A DNA stretch of 64,000 nucleotides from Nonomuraea sp. NBC_00507 (GCF_036013525.1 NZ_CP107853.1:8370001-8434000); one strand, 5' to 3'; numbered from the stretch's first letter, positions 41,313 to 49,941 are shown. Notes: generated by a model from the sequence alone, not told the origin. Numbers and translations are program-made.

Positions 41313-43838
41313 TCAGCTGCAGGTGGGGTTGATCGCGCCGGTGAGCGCCTTGTGCGCGTCGTGGACACGCTGCACGTCGGGCTTGACGATCGCCCTGTCG
41401 TACGTCATCAGGCCGTTGATCTCGGTCTCGACGTCGGTCGTCTGGGTGTAGATGGCCGCGCTGAGCTGCTCGCAGGCGTGCAGCCGCTCGAGTTCCTTGA
41501 TCATGTTGACGTAGCGGGTGGTGAGGGCCTCCGGGTTCGGCTCGACCGCGTAGCCCCAGCCGCCGCCGGACCAGGTGTGGCCGACCAGGGGCAGGGCCAG
41601 GCCGCCGTACTCGCCGATCACGTTGGCGCGGGTGCCGGTGGGCTTGCCCGGGTTACCGGGTCCGGGATAGATGTGGAAGTCCTTGACGTCGCCGTTGCCG
41701 CCGTCCACGGCGCCGCAGCAGTTGACGCCGCTCATGTTGTTCACCAGGCGCGAGGGGTCCCAGCTCTTGACGAGGTCGGCGATGCGCGCCTGGTCGTACT
41801 GGCCCCAGCCCTCGTTGAACGGCACCCACATGACGATCGACGGGCTGCTGCGGTGCTGGTCGATCATCTCGCGCAGCTCCGCCTCGAACTGCGGCCGGTC
41901 GGTGGTGCGGAAGGCCGACGGCATGTCCTGCCAGACGAGCAGGCCGAGCTTGTCGGCGTGGTGGTACCAGCGGTCGGACTCGACCTTGACGTGCTTGCGC
42001 ACGGCGTTGAAGCCGAGCGCCTTGGTCTGCTCCAGGTCGTAGCGCAGCGCCTCGTCGGTCGGGGCGGTGTAGATGCCGTCCGGCCAGAAGCCCTGGTCGA
42101 GCGGGCCGATCTGGAAGACCGGCTTGCCGTTGAGCAGCATCCGATTGCCCGCGACGGAGATGGAGCGCATCCCGACGTACGACTCGACCCGGTCCAGCCC
42201 GCGCTGGACGGTCAGGTCATAGAGGAACGGGTTGTCGGGGGACCACAGCTTCGGGTTGGGCACGGGAAGCCTGAGCTCCTTGCCCACCTGGCCGCTGACG
42301 ATGCCCACCACGCGGTTGCCGTCCTTGGCGACGACGGTGGCGCGGCCCGGCGAGCCATGGACGGTCACGTACACGGCCTGGCCCCGCAGGTCGGGCACGG
42401 TGTCTACGCGGTCGATCCGCTCCCTGGGCACCGGCTCCATCCAGACCGGCTGCCAGATGCCGGACACGGCGGTGTACCAGATGCCGCTCGGGTCGAGCCG
42501 CTGCTTGCCGATGGGCTGCGCGCCGGTGTCGGTGGGGTCGGCGACGCCGACGATGAGCTCCTGCTTGCCGGTGGGCTTGAGCGCGTCCGTCACGTCCACC
42601 GTGATCCGGTCGTAGCCGCCCTTGTGGGCGCCGACCTGCTTGCCGTTGACGTAGATCACGCTCTCCCAGTCCACGGCGTCCAGGTGCAGCAGCAGCCGCT
42701 GGGCGCGCCAGGTGACCGGCACGTCGAACGTCCTGCGGTACCACATGCGCTCCTCGTGCCGGCCGATGCCGGACAGCTGCGACTCCACCGGGTACGGCAC
42801 GACGATGCGCTCGGGCAGGTCCCTGCCGATCGGCGCGGCCTCGCCGCTCTTGGCCGGGGCGAACTGCCAGGTGCCGTTGAGGCTGCGCCAGCGGTCCCTG
42901 ACGAGCTGCGGCCTGGGGTACTCCGGCAGCGGATCGGCCGGGTTCACGTCGTCGGCCCACTGGGTGCGCAGCACGTACGTGGAGGCGTTGACCACGTACG
43001 CGTGCCGGTAGGCGGCCAGGGGCGTGCCGTCGGTGTGGGTGATGCCGCCACTGCCGTCGTAGGAGGCGCGGACGGTGGCGCCGGCCTTGGCTGGAACCGG
43101 ATATTTCAGCTTGAGTTCAACGGTTTCCGGATTCTTCAGTGTGGCGGCAGTGACCGGCCACGAGGTCCCGCCGACCGTGATGCCGAGCTTTCCGGCCGCC
43201 CCCGCGGGCACCTCCTTCAGAGGCTTGGCGAACGTCAGCGTCACCACGTCGCCGGCCGCGCCGAGCCGGGCGCCGGACGGCCCTTCGGGCTCGAAGCCGG
43301 CGGGCAGCGTGAACGCCTCCGTGGGCACGATCGCCTTCGGCTGGCTCGGGCTCTGCCAGCGCAGCCGCAGGTGGGCGCCGCCGAAGTGCTCGAAGTATTC
43401 GACCTTGACGTCGTACGTGCGGCCGGCCTCCAGGGCGATCGGAGTGCCGACCTGCTCGCGGTCCCAGTCGTCCACCCAGTGGTCGATGATCGGCTTGCCG
43501 TCGATCCAGAGGCGGAAGCCGTTGTCGCCGATCATGGAGAACGTGTAGGTCTCGGAGTACTTCACCTGGATCTGCCCCGTCCACCGGACGGTGACGTCGT
43601 CTTCCCTGCCGGCCAGCAGCCGGAAGACAGGGTTGAGGTCGGCCAGCTCCAGGTTGGGGTCGACGACGCTCGCCTTCAGCTCGGCGAAATCGAACTTTCC
43701 CGCCCCGGAGGCGAGGTAGTAGTCGCCGCGCAGCCCGTTCCGCTCGGCGGCGGCGGCATCGGATGCGGACGCGGGAGACGGCGCCTGCCATAACACGGAC
43801 AACAACACGGCCAGCAACAACGCGAGGCGCTTACGCAC
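41313..43838 (-). CDS. Secreted PA14-containing glycoside hydrolase family 2 enzyme
   Basis: This is 841 residues with a signal peptide (1-26, ending PASAS). A PA14-like domain (about 35-155) contains TVRWTGQIQVKYSETYTFSM and LRLRWQSPSQPKAI. GH2 parts follow: a jelly-roll domain (MWYRRTFDVPVTWRAQRLLL, WESVIYVNGKQVGAHKGGYD), an Ig-like middle and a TIM barrel. The acid/base Glu lies near 674 (VPFNEGWGQYD) and the nucleophile Glu near 742 (NVIGEYGG). Such enzymes are beta-galactosidases, glucuronidases or mannosidases. With the YtfQ-like transporter, galactoside hydrolysis is the first guess. The nearby DeoR gene is divergent. Confidence 0.88.
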   Translation of the reverse strand: MRKRLALLLAVLLSVLWQAPSPASASDAAAAERNGLRGDYYLASGAGKFDFAELKASVVDPNLELADLNPVFRLLAGREDDVTVRWTGQIQVKYSETYTFSMIGDNGFRLWIDGKPIIDHWVDDWDREQVGTPIALEAGRTYDVKVEYFEHFGGAHLRLRWQSPSQPKAIVPTEAFTLPAGFEPEGPSGARLGAAGDVVTLTFAKPLKEVPAGAAGKLGITVGGTSWPVTAATLKNPETVELKLKYPVPAKAGATVRASYDGSGGITHTDGTPLAAYRHAYVVNASTYVLRTQWADDVNPADPLPEYPRPQLVRDRWRSLNGTWQFAPAKSGEAAPIGRDLPERIVVPYPVESQLSGIGRHEERMWYRRTFDVPVTWRAQRLLLHLDAVDWESVIYVNGKQVGAHKGGYDRITVDVTDALKPTGKQELIVGVADPTDTGAQPIGKQRLDPSGIWYTAVSGIWQPVWMEPVPRERIDRVDTVPDLRGQAVYVTVHGSPGRATVVAKDGNRVVGIVSGQVGKELRLPVPNPKLWSPDNPFLYDLTVQRGLDRVESYVGMRSISVAGNRMLLNGKPVFQIGPLDQGFWPDGIYTAPTDEALRYDLEQTKALGFNAVRKHVKVESDRWYHHADKLGLLVWQDMPSAFRTTDRPQFEAELREMIDQHRSSPSIVMWVPFNEGWGQYDQARIADLVKSWDPSRLVNNMSGVNCCGAVDGGNGDVKDFHIYPGPGNPGKPTGTRANVIGEYGGLALPLVGHTWSGGGWGYAVEPNPEALTTRYVNMIKELERLHACEQLSAAIYTQTTDVETEINGLMTYDRAIVKPDVQRVHDAHKALTGAINPTCS

Positions 43839-43868
43839 GGGGGGTCCTTTCGTAACGCGGCCGATCAG

Positions 43869-43963
43869 GTTCGGTCAGCCTTCGACCCTGACTTGCTCCC
43901 AAATAAGCACTGCTGGACCGACCCGGTCAAGATTCCCGATCAAATTCGTTCTCGTTCGGTCAG
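43869..43963. promoter_or_regulatory. Divergent promoter region with a repeated GTTCGGTCAG box
   Basis: GTTCGGTCAG occurs at 43869-43878 and 43954-43963, in the same orientation, on either side of the GH2/DeoR intergenic region. Spaced direct repeats are typical for DeoR-family operators. They are the best candidates for DeoR binding here. Confidence 0.45.
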
Positions 43964-43990
43964 AGCTGAACCCACTTCGGCCGATCGACT

Positions 43991-44800
43991 ATGATCCGGG
44001 ACGTGAGCGACACGCAGAGCGACGGACGCAGGCCCGTGTTCGCCGCGGAACGCCGGCAGCGCATCCTCGAGCTGGTGCGTGCCAACGGCGCCGTGTCGCT
44101 GCGCGAGCTGGCCCAGGCCGTCCACTCCTCCGAGGTCACCGTCCGCCGCGACCTGCGCGCGCTGGAGTCGGAAGGCCTGCTCAACCGCCACCATGGCGGC
44201 GCCACGCTGCCCGGCGAGCTGTCGCGCGAGGCCGGTTACGCGCACAAGGTCTCGATGGAGTCGGCGGAGAAGGCCGCCATCGCCGACCTGGCCGCCGCGC
44301 TCGTCGAGGACGGCGACGCGATCGTGATCGGCCCCGGCACCACCACGCAGGAGTTCGCCCGCCGCCTGACCAGGCACTCCGAGCTGGCCGTGGTGACCAA
44401 CTCGCTGCTGGTCGCCCAGATGCTCGCGGCCTCACGGGTCGAGGTGATGCTGACCGGCGGCACGCTGCGCGGCTCGATCCTGGCCCTGGTCGGCAGCGCC
44501 GCCGAGCACTCCCTGGCCGGACTGCGGGTGCGCCGGGCGTTCATCTCGGGCAACGGCCTGACCGCCGAGCGGGGGCTTTCGACACCGAACATGCAGGTCG
44601 CGGGCGTGGACCGGGCGCTGGCCGCCGCGGCCGAGGAGGTCGTGGTGCTGGCCGACCACACCAAGGTCGGCGTGGACACGATGGTGCAGACGGTCCCGCC
44701 CGACCGGATCGACCACCTGGTCACCGACGACGCCGCGCCCCGCGACGTGCTCGACGAGCTGAGCGGCCGGGGCGTGCGCCTGCACGTCGCCCAGTTCTGA
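43991..44800 (+). CDS. DeoR-family transcriptional regulator
   Basis: This is 269 residues (ATG 43991, or GTG 44003). The DeoR HTH is AERRQRILELVRANGAVSLR, then AVHSSEVTVRRDLRALESEG with HHGGATL. The sensor domain has the isomerase-like motifs AIVIGPGTTTQEFARRL, LAVVTNSLLVAQML, VEVMLTGGTLRG and VVVLADHTKVG, which bind sugar phosphates. It is divergent from the GH2 operon and followed by a transporter ATPase, so it is the probable local repressor of both. Confidence 0.88.
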   Translation: MIRDVSDTQSDGRRPVFAAERRQRILELVRANGAVSLRELAQAVHSSEVTVRRDLRALESEGLLNRHHGGATLPGELSREAGYAHKVSMESAEKAAIADLAAALVEDGDAIVIGPGTTTQEFARRLTRHSELAVVTNSLLVAQMLAASRVEVMLTGGTLRGSILALVGSAAEHSLAGLRVRRAFISGNGLTAERGLSTPNMQVAGVDRALAAAAEEVVVLADHTKVGVDTMVQTVPPDRIDHLVTDDAAPRDVLDELSGRGVRLHVAQF

Positions 44801-44865
44801 TCGAATGTGACAATCCCGTTACTGGATTGTTTCCTTCCTCGACCACGATCGAGGCGGAGGCAACC

Positions 44866-46425
44866 GTGCTACAGGTGGCAGGCGTTCTCAAGACCTTCGC
44901 GGGCGTCGTCGCCCTGGACCACGTCACCCTGTCCGTACGCCCCGGCGAGGTGCACGCGCTGGTCGGCGGCAACGGGGCGGGCAAGTCGACCCTGGTGAAG
45001 GTGCTCTCGGGCGTCCACCAGCCGGACGCCGGCGAGCTGCGCCTCCTCGGGGAGCCGGTCAGGTTCGCCGGGCCGGCCGACGCCAAGCGGGCCGGGATCG
45101 CCACGATCCACCAGGAGACGAACCTCGTCCCCACCATGAGCGTGGCCCGCAACCTGCTGCTCGGCAGGGAGCCCAGGGGACGGCTCGGGCTGATCGGCAC
45201 GACGGCCCTGCACGCCCGCGCCGAAGAGCTGCTGGCCGCGTACGGGCTGCGGGTGGACGTGCGCCGCCCGCTCGCCTCGCTGGGCGAGGGCGCGCGCCAG
45301 CTCGTGGCGCTGGCCAGGGCCGCCTCCGCGGACGCCCGCCTGGTCGTCATGGACGAGCCCACGTCGGCGCTGGAGCACGCCGAGCTGGAGACGCTGTTCG
45401 GGGCCGTGCGGCGGCTGCGCGAGGAGGGCCGCTCGGTCGTCTACGTCACCCACCGGCTGGAGGAGCTCTACGGGATCTGCGACCGGGTCACCGTGCTGCG
45501 CGAGGGCCGGGTCGTGCACACGGGGCCGCTGGCCGGGCTGGACCGGCTGCGGCTGGTCTCGCTCATGCTGGGCCGGCCGTTCCACCCCGTCGCGCCCGCG
45601 CCGCGGGCTGGCGAGCCCGGCGAGCCGGCCGACCTGCCCGTCCTGGAGGCCAAGGGCCTCACCCGCCATCACGTGCTCGACGGCGTGTCCCTGGCCATGC
45701 GCGCGGGCGAGGTGGTCGGCCTCGGCGGGCTGCTCGGGGCCGGACGCAGCGAGACGGCCCGCGCGATCGCGGGCGCCCTGCCGGTGGACGCCGGGCAGGT
45801 GACGGTGGCGGGCACGGCGGGGGGCACCGTGGGAGGCACGGTGGGGGGCGCGGCTGCCCGCACGTGGCCGATCGGACGGGGCGGGGCGGCCCGCAAGTGG
45901 TCGGTCAGGCGCGCCGTGCGGGCCGGCGTCGGCCTGGTGCCGGAGAACAGGAAGACCGAGGGCATCGTGCCCACCCTGTCGGTACGCGACAACATCGCGC
46001 TGGCCGCGCTCCCCCGGCTCTCGCGGGCGGGCATCGTGTCGGATGCGCGGGTGGACGGCATCGTGGCCACGTTCATGAGGCGGCTGGGCATCCAGGCCGT
46101 CTCGCCCCGGCAGCCGGCCGGCGAGCTGTCGGGCGGCAACCAGCAGAAGGTGCTGCTGGCCCGCTGGCTGGCCATGCATCCCAAGGTGCTCCTGCTCGAC
46201 GAGCCGACCAGGGGCGTCGACGTGGCGACCAAGCTGGGCATGCAGGCGCTGCTGGACGAGCTGGCCGTGGACGGGCTGGCCATCCTGCTGATCTCGTCGG
46301 ACGTGGCCGAGCTGGTGGACAACTGCGACAGCGTGGTGGTGCTGCGGGACGGCGCGATCACCGAGCAGCTGACCGGCCCCGAGGTCACCGAGGACCGCCT
46401 GCTGGCCGCCCTGGCCAAGGACTGA
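44866..46425 (+). CDS. Orphan sugar ABC transporter ATP-binding protein, paralogue of the YtfR-like protein
   Basis: This is 519 residues from GTG 44866 (GGCGGAGG upstream). Two ABC domains are present: GGNGAGKSTLVKVLSG (Gly replaces the usual Glu of GENGAGKS), VVMDEPTSALEHAE, LGGLLGAGRSETARAI, LSGGNQQKVLLARWLAMHP and LLLDEPTRGVDVATK. It aligns end to end with the ATPase at 38570-40198 (LGREPRGR, LMLGR, GIVPTLSVRDNIALAALP). The second domain holds an extra low-complexity run (GGTVGGTVGGAAARTWPIGR). No permease or binding protein follows, so it may serve the neighbouring transporter. Confidence 0.85.
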   Translation: MLQVAGVLKTFAGVVALDHVTLSVRPGEVHALVGGNGAGKSTLVKVLSGVHQPDAGELRLLGEPVRFAGPADAKRAGIATIHQETNLVPTMSVARNLLLGREPRGRLGLIGTTALHARAEELLAAYGLRVDVRRPLASLGEGARQLVALARAASADARLVVMDEPTSALEHAELETLFGAVRRLREEGRSVVYVTHRLEELYGICDRVTVLREGRVVHTGPLAGLDRLRLVSLMLGRPFHPVAPAPRAGEPGEPADLPVLEAKGLTRHHVLDGVSLAMRAGEVVGLGGLLGAGRSETARAIAGALPVDAGQVTVAGTAGGTVGGTVGGAAARTWPIGRGGAARKWSVRRAVRAGVGLVPENRKTEGIVPTLSVRDNIALAALPRLSRAGIVSDARVDGIVATFMRRLGIQAVSPRQPAGELSGGNQQKVLLARWLAMHPKVLLLDEPTRGVDVATKLGMQALLDELAVDGLAILLISSDVAELVDNCDSVVVLRDGAITEQLTGPEVTEDRLLAALAKD

Positions 46426-46539
46426 CGCGGGCGCCGCAACACTCCTCGGCGCGCTCTACGCCGCCCAGGGCGTCAGCCCTGATCACGCCGGCGGCGCAGC
46501 GACCAGGACCGGCCGCGACCGTTCCGGCTGCCCGCCGCG

Positions 46540-46814
46540 GGCATGCCGGCGCCGCTCGGCTTCGTCCTGGCCGGCATGCTCATCGTCTGGGCCGGGTGGA
46601 CGACGGTGTGGCACCTGTTTGCCGCCGTGGCCGTCGGGCCGTGGTGTTCGCGATCTCGCAGGCCCTTCTCCCGGCCGCGGACCGGCCGTGGCTGGACCGG
46701 CGCTGGTCGGTGTGGATGTGGCCGTCTTCGCGCCGGCGATCTACGCCTACGCGCTGAGCCGGCCGCTGCCGGGGGCGGATCGTGCGGCACTACGTAGAGG
46801 AAGCCGATGCGTGA
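46540..46814 (+). pseudogene. Relic: C-terminus of an APC-family amino acid permease with frameshifts
   Basis: The pieces lie in order in different frames: GFVLAGMLIVWAGWTTVWHL, then VVFAISQALLPAADRPWLD and WSVWMWP, then VAVFAPAIYAYALSRPLPG, then RIVRHYVEEADA with TGA at 46812-46814. Together they match the last TM helices and tail of APC amino acid permeases. At least three frame changes are needed, so it is a decayed gene. Only the C-terminal ~90 residues remain. Confidence 0.55.
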
Positions 46815-46838
46815 CGCGGCGACCCTGTTGCGCACTTC

Positions 46839-46857
46839 TACCGTATGGTGTACGGTA
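46839..46857. promoter_or_regulatory. Operator-like palindrome before the epoxide hydrolase
   Basis: TACCGTA-TGGTG-TACGGTA, a perfect 7-bp inverted repeat with a 5-bp spacer, lies 16 bases upstream of ATG 46873. It resembles TetR-family operators and is followed by another GTAC-rich stretch (GTACAGCGTACGAC). No regulator gene lies next to it. Confidence 0.6.
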
Positions 46858-46872
46858 CAGCGTACGACAACG

Positions 46873-48003
46873 ATGGGAGACACGTTGACCCTGAGTGACA
46901 TCCGGCCCTTCCGCCTGGAGACCGATCCGGCCGAGCTGGCGGACCTGCGTGCCCGGCTCGAGCGGGTGCGCTGGCCGGACGAGGTGCCCGGACTCGGCTG
47001 GAGCTACGGCGTTCCCCTCGCCCACCTCCAGGGCCTGGTCGAGCACTGGCGCACCGGCTACGACTGGCCCGCGGCACAGTCCGAGCTCAACGCGCACGAC
47101 CAGTTCGTCACCGAGATCGACGGGCAGCGCATCCACTTCCTCCACGTGCGCTGCGCCGACCCCGGCGCCCTGCCCCTGCTGATCACCCACGGCTGGCCCA
47201 GCTCCCCGGTGGAATACCTCGACGTGATCGAGCCGCTCAGCCGCCACTTCCACCTGGTCATCCCGTCCCTGCCGGGCTACGGCCTGTCCGGCCCCACCCG
47301 GGAGACGGGATGGGGCTCCAGCCGGATCGCCCGCGCCTGGCTGCAGCTCATGACCCTGCTGGGATACGAGCGCTTCGGGGTGCAGGGCGGCGACTGGGGC
47401 ACGTGGATCTCACGCGAGGTCGGCGTGCTGGCCCCCGAGCGGGTCGCCGGCATGCACGGCAACGGCATCATCTGCTTCCCCATCGGCGCCCCCGGCGAGC
47501 TCGACGGCCTGACCGAGGTGGAGCAGGAGCGGATGGCCTTCCGCGAGCGCTACCTGACCGGCCAATACGGCTACAAGCTCATCCAGTCCACCCGGCCGCA
47601 GACGTTCGCGTACGGTATGGCCGACTCCCCCGTCGCGCTGCTGGCCTGGTTCGCCAGCGTCTACCACGAGTGGAGCGACGCCGAGATCGACACCGACCGG
47701 CTGCTCACCACGGTCATGCTCTACTGGCTGACCAACACCGCGGGCTCGGCGGCCCGCTCCTTCGTCGAGACGCCCGACACCGACCAGGACACCAGCGTCG
47801 CATGGGAGCTCAAACCCGCGACGGTGCCGACGTCGATCTCGGTGTTCCCCAAGGACATCCTGCGGCCGATCCGGCGCTTCGCCGAGCGGGACAACAACAT
47901 CGTCGGCTGGGTGGAGCACGAGCGCGGCGGCACGTTCGCCGCGATGGAGCAGCCGGAGACGTTCGTGGCCGACGTCCGGGAGTTCTTCACGGCTCTGGGT
48001 TAG
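46873..48003 (+). CDS. Epoxide hydrolase family alpha/beta-hydrolase lacking the usual catalytic His
   Basis: This is 376 residues from ATG 46873 (or TTG 46885). The N-terminal epoxide-hydrolase domain (IRPFRLETDPAELADLRARL, GLGWSYGVPLAHLQGLVEHW) is present, as are the oxyanion motif HGWP (106-109), PSLPGYGLSG and the nucleophile Asp174 in GGDWG. The position that normally reads GGHFAA is RGGTFAAMEQP, so the general-base His is Thr354. The relic at 2537-2881 keeps GGHYAA. Activity is therefore doubtful or differently catalysed. The TAG stop is part of the 14-bp repeat that bounds the downstream island. Confidence 0.82.
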   Translation: MGDTLTLSDIRPFRLETDPAELADLRARLERVRWPDEVPGLGWSYGVPLAHLQGLVEHWRTGYDWPAAQSELNAHDQFVTEIDGQRIHFLHVRCADPGALPLLITHGWPSSPVEYLDVIEPLSRHFHLVIPSLPGYGLSGPTRETGWGSSRIARAWLQLMTLLGYERFGVQGGDWGTWISREVGVLAPERVAGMHGNGIICFPIGAPGELDGLTEVEQERMAFRERYLTGQYGYKLIQSTRPQTFAYGMADSPVALLAWFASVYHEWSDAEIDTDRLLTTVMLYWLTNTAGSAARSFVETPDTDQDTSVAWELKPATVPTSISVFPKDILRPIRRFAERDNNIVGWVEHERGGTFAAMEQPETFVADVREFFTALG

Positions 48004-48014
48004 TACACCGAGAT
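48001..48014. repeat. Left attachment-like repeat of the genomic island
   Basis: TAGTACACCGAGAT, identical to 55131-55144. The TAG is the stop codon of the epoxide hydrolase. See the island entry. Confidence 0.8.
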
Positions 48015-48350
48015 TTGATATCGCTGCTACGCCGAGCTGCACATGTAGCGTCAGAGTGCTTCTGAGCTGCTGTCGCGCGTTTCACGGGTTGTCGACGTTC
48101 CTCGGCGTTTCACATCCTCGTGTGCCCTCCTTGTGCCCTGGAAGGGAGAGGTGTACTTGTGATCGATCGCCGATCTCCGAGCAACTGACCTTGCTGGGCC
48201 ATACTCTCCCTGATACGACGATCGCGAGTGCCGCTGGCCAGGTGCCATGAGGGGAATCGTCCCAGCTTGTCATGGCTTGGATGAGCATCGCCACTCCAAG
48301 AGTTATAGACTTCTACCTCTTGTATCACTGTGTGACCACAAAGCGTCCCT
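48004..48350. other. Left end of the island, non-coding
   Basis: No convincing gene is seen here. It holds the left repeat and a GTGCCCT-CCTT-GTGCCCTG motif at 48122-48140 that recurs inside the right end. A short open frame with LLGHTLPDTTIASAAG vaguely recalls an integrase box but cannot be supported. Confidence 0.5.
48122..48140 (+). repeat. GTGCCCT-N4-GTGCCCTG motif, left copy
   Basis: The same pattern in the same orientation occurs at 55055-55073. Doubled 7-bp boxes near both ends of an integrated element are what recombinase arm-binding sites look like. Function is inferred only from position. Confidence 0.5.
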
Positions 48351-48752
48351 ATGGGCGCTACGCTGCCTGGCGTGCAGGATGAGCTGCGGATCGTAGTGCC
48401 AGGATGCTCGGACCACCCCGAGCAGACACAAAAGGCGCTTGCGGACATATTGGCTAAATACGGGGCAAGCCTCCTTGAGGAAGCTGATCGCGTCGCAACA
48501 CCGTTACATACCGGGCCCGGCAAGGTGATGATCACATCAGCCATGATCACCGACATGGACCTCTGGATGCGGAAGGGCTATGTTCGTCCGCGAAAGAGCA
48601 GCAAAGAGAAGGCCATTGCGGGGGTTGGGTTGTTGGCTGTATACCTGGGTGGACTTTTTACTAATAATATTACTGTAGCGTGGGGCGCAGTTGGCTTTGC
48701 CGTCTGCGCCTTGCTGTTTTTCTGGACTCACTTTTGGGGGTCCGAATCATGA
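48351..48752 (+). CDS. Small membrane protein, first gene of a putative two-gene module
   Basis: This 133-residue protein has a soluble N-terminal domain (about 1-80: DELRIVVPGCSDHPEQTQKA, then LADILAKYGASLLEEADRV) and two adjacent hydrophobic helices at about 88-104 and 107-127. It has no signal peptide. I do not recognise the family. GTG 48372 is an alternative start. Its last codon overlaps the next start (ATGA), so the two proteins are made together. The partner is also a two-TM membrane protein with a HEPN-like tail. A role as sensor, anchor or antitoxin for that partner is possible but not shown. Confidence 0.6.
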   Translation: MGATLPGVQDELRIVVPGCSDHPEQTQKALADILAKYGASLLEEADRVATPLHTGPGKVMITSAMITDMDLWMRKGYVRPRKSSKEKAIAGVGLLAVYLGGLFTNNITVAWGAVGFAVCALLFFWTHFWGSES

Positions 48753-49483
48753 ATAACAAGAATGAGCGCAACACTCCCTCGCCGAGTCTCAGCCCTGAGG
48801 CTAGGCATGTACTTGAAAGCTCTTTGAGTGAGCTTCGGAGAGATATCATCGCGCTAGCGACCAAGGAACACTTTGCTCGTCTTGCCACTGATCCAGAGAT
48901 CAGCGCTCCCGAGATTACCAATGCGCTTAGAGCGCTAAATCTCGTCGTTGATCCGCTGTTCGAGAAGCGCAATTTCAAGAGCCGAAGGATCAAATGGTTT
49001 GGTTTGGCGGCCACGGTTGCCATAGTCTCCATTCTCGTACTTGGCCAGCTACTCCGTCTCGGACTAGAGTCCGCATCAGCTCTCGCAGCCCTCATTGGTG
49101 TTGCCGGTCTAGTAATTAGCATTCATGGCCTATGGGCGACTCGGAAAGAACTGCAAAAGGCCGAAAAAGCTACCGAGCTCTCCCTGAATGCGTACCGCGA
49201 GGCCGAGTTTATTCACACTTGGGTAGAGCTAGAAGCAGCTCTGCGCAGCTTGGCCGAGAAAGAGGGTGGGGGCGAAACAAAAAGACTTTCTCCTTCTTGG
49301 GTACTGCGCAATTATATGCAGGTAAACCTCTCAGAAGCAGAGGCAGGTGAGCTTATGGACATCCTGCAGGCGCGAAACGAAATTGTCCATTCGACAACCC
49401 GTCCACTTCCCGGCAGAAATCTCGATATGCTAACCCGACGGCTAAAATATTATGTGGAAAAGGCGGAAAGTCTGCTTACTTAG
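48749..49483 (+). CDS. Membrane protein with HEPN-like R-x4-H motif
   Basis: This is 244 residues from ATG 48749 (GGGGGTCC upstream). There is an N-terminal helical part (HVLESSLSELRRDIIALATK), two TM helices (about 83-103 and 108-130) and a C-terminal helical domain. The C-terminal domain starts with a charged helix (RKELQKAEKATELSLNAYRE) and contains Arg209-x4-His214 in LQARNEIVHSTTRP. R-x4-H at the start of a helix is the catalytic motif of HEPN RNases found in toxins and anti-phage effectors. Assignment to HEPN rests on the motif and helical context only. It is co-translated with the small membrane protein. Confidence 0.6.
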   Translation: MNNKNERNTPSPSLSPEARHVLESSLSELRRDIIALATKEHFARLATDPEISAPEITNALRALNLVVDPLFEKRNFKSRRIKWFGLAATVAIVSILVLGQLLRLGLESASALAALIGVAGLVISIHGLWATRKELQKAEKATELSLNAYREAEFIHTWVELEAALRSLAEKEGGGETKRLSPSWVLRNYMQVNLSEAEAGELMDILQARNEIVHSTTRPLPGRNLDMLTRRLKYYVEKAESLLT

Positions 49484-49800
49484 TTCTGGTGAGCTCGTCG
49501 CGCATTGGCGGACAACGGTGCGGTCCCTTCGGTGTAAACTCGTGACGTGGAGGTCGTTAGGTGTCGCTGCGGTGGTCAGGCTGCCGATGCAGATCGCGCA
49601 TAGGCGCCGCTGGTCGATGAGGTTGCTGCACTTAGGTGCTGCACAGGGCGGCGCCGCGAGTGAGATCCGGATCTAGCGACGTGCGTGCAGGCGCCGGCGG
49701 AGCGAGTTGGTGGGCTTCGACCGGCGCTTTGCCGTCTCTCCGATCTTTCGGTAGGCGTAACGTCGGCCTTGTAGGCCGGGGAGTGGGAAGGCTGTGCGGC
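49484..49800. other. Non-coding stretch with a repeated 120-bp segment
   Basis: No gene is supported. Positions 49524-49644 are a diverged copy of 51027-51146, sharing CCCTTCGGT, AACTCGTG, GGTCAGG and GGTTGCTGCACTT-x-G-x-TGCTGCA in the same order and spacing. The remainder shows nothing recognisable. Confidence 0.5.
49524..49644 (+). repeat. Diverged 120-bp non-coding repeat, copy A
   Basis: It aligns over its full length with 51027-51146, with about the same length and conserved blocks at both ends (TCCCTTCGGT start, GGTTGCTGCACTT near the end). The two copies flank the TIR-like gene and the short frame at 49801. Confidence 0.5.
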
Positions 49801-49941
49801 ATGAGCGACGTGGAGCAGATTGCCGCGTTGCTGAGGGAGCGGAATGGTGTCGACGAGAAGATCGCAGCGGCTATCCAGCGCCCCATGAACGCGGGCCATC
49901 TGGGCGAGTGGATCGCGGCGCAAGTCTTTGGAATCGACTGA
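49801..49941 (+). pseudogene. Short frame, N-terminal remnant of a larger protein
   Basis: Forty-six residues: MSDVEQIAALLRERNGVDEK, then IAAAIQRPMNAGHLGEWIAA and QVFGID. The pattern RERNxxDxxIAxxxxRPMxxGHLGEWIAA matches, from memory, the first part of a family of about 150-200-residue actinobacterial proteins of unknown function. Here a TGA follows QVFGID and no clear continuation is seen, so it looks truncated or frameshifted. It may still be expressed as a small protein. Confidence 0.45.

Noticed and set aside
39906..43793. A 1295-residue open frame on the plus strand
   Set aside because: It is antisense to the transporter ATPase, binding protein and GH2 gene, all of which have clear family motifs. 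Long antisense frames are expected at this GC content.
48056..48250. A 64-residue frame at the left island end as an integrase piece
   Set aside because: The similarity (LLGHTLPDTTIA) is too short and the rest of the frame is Cys/Arg-rich noise.
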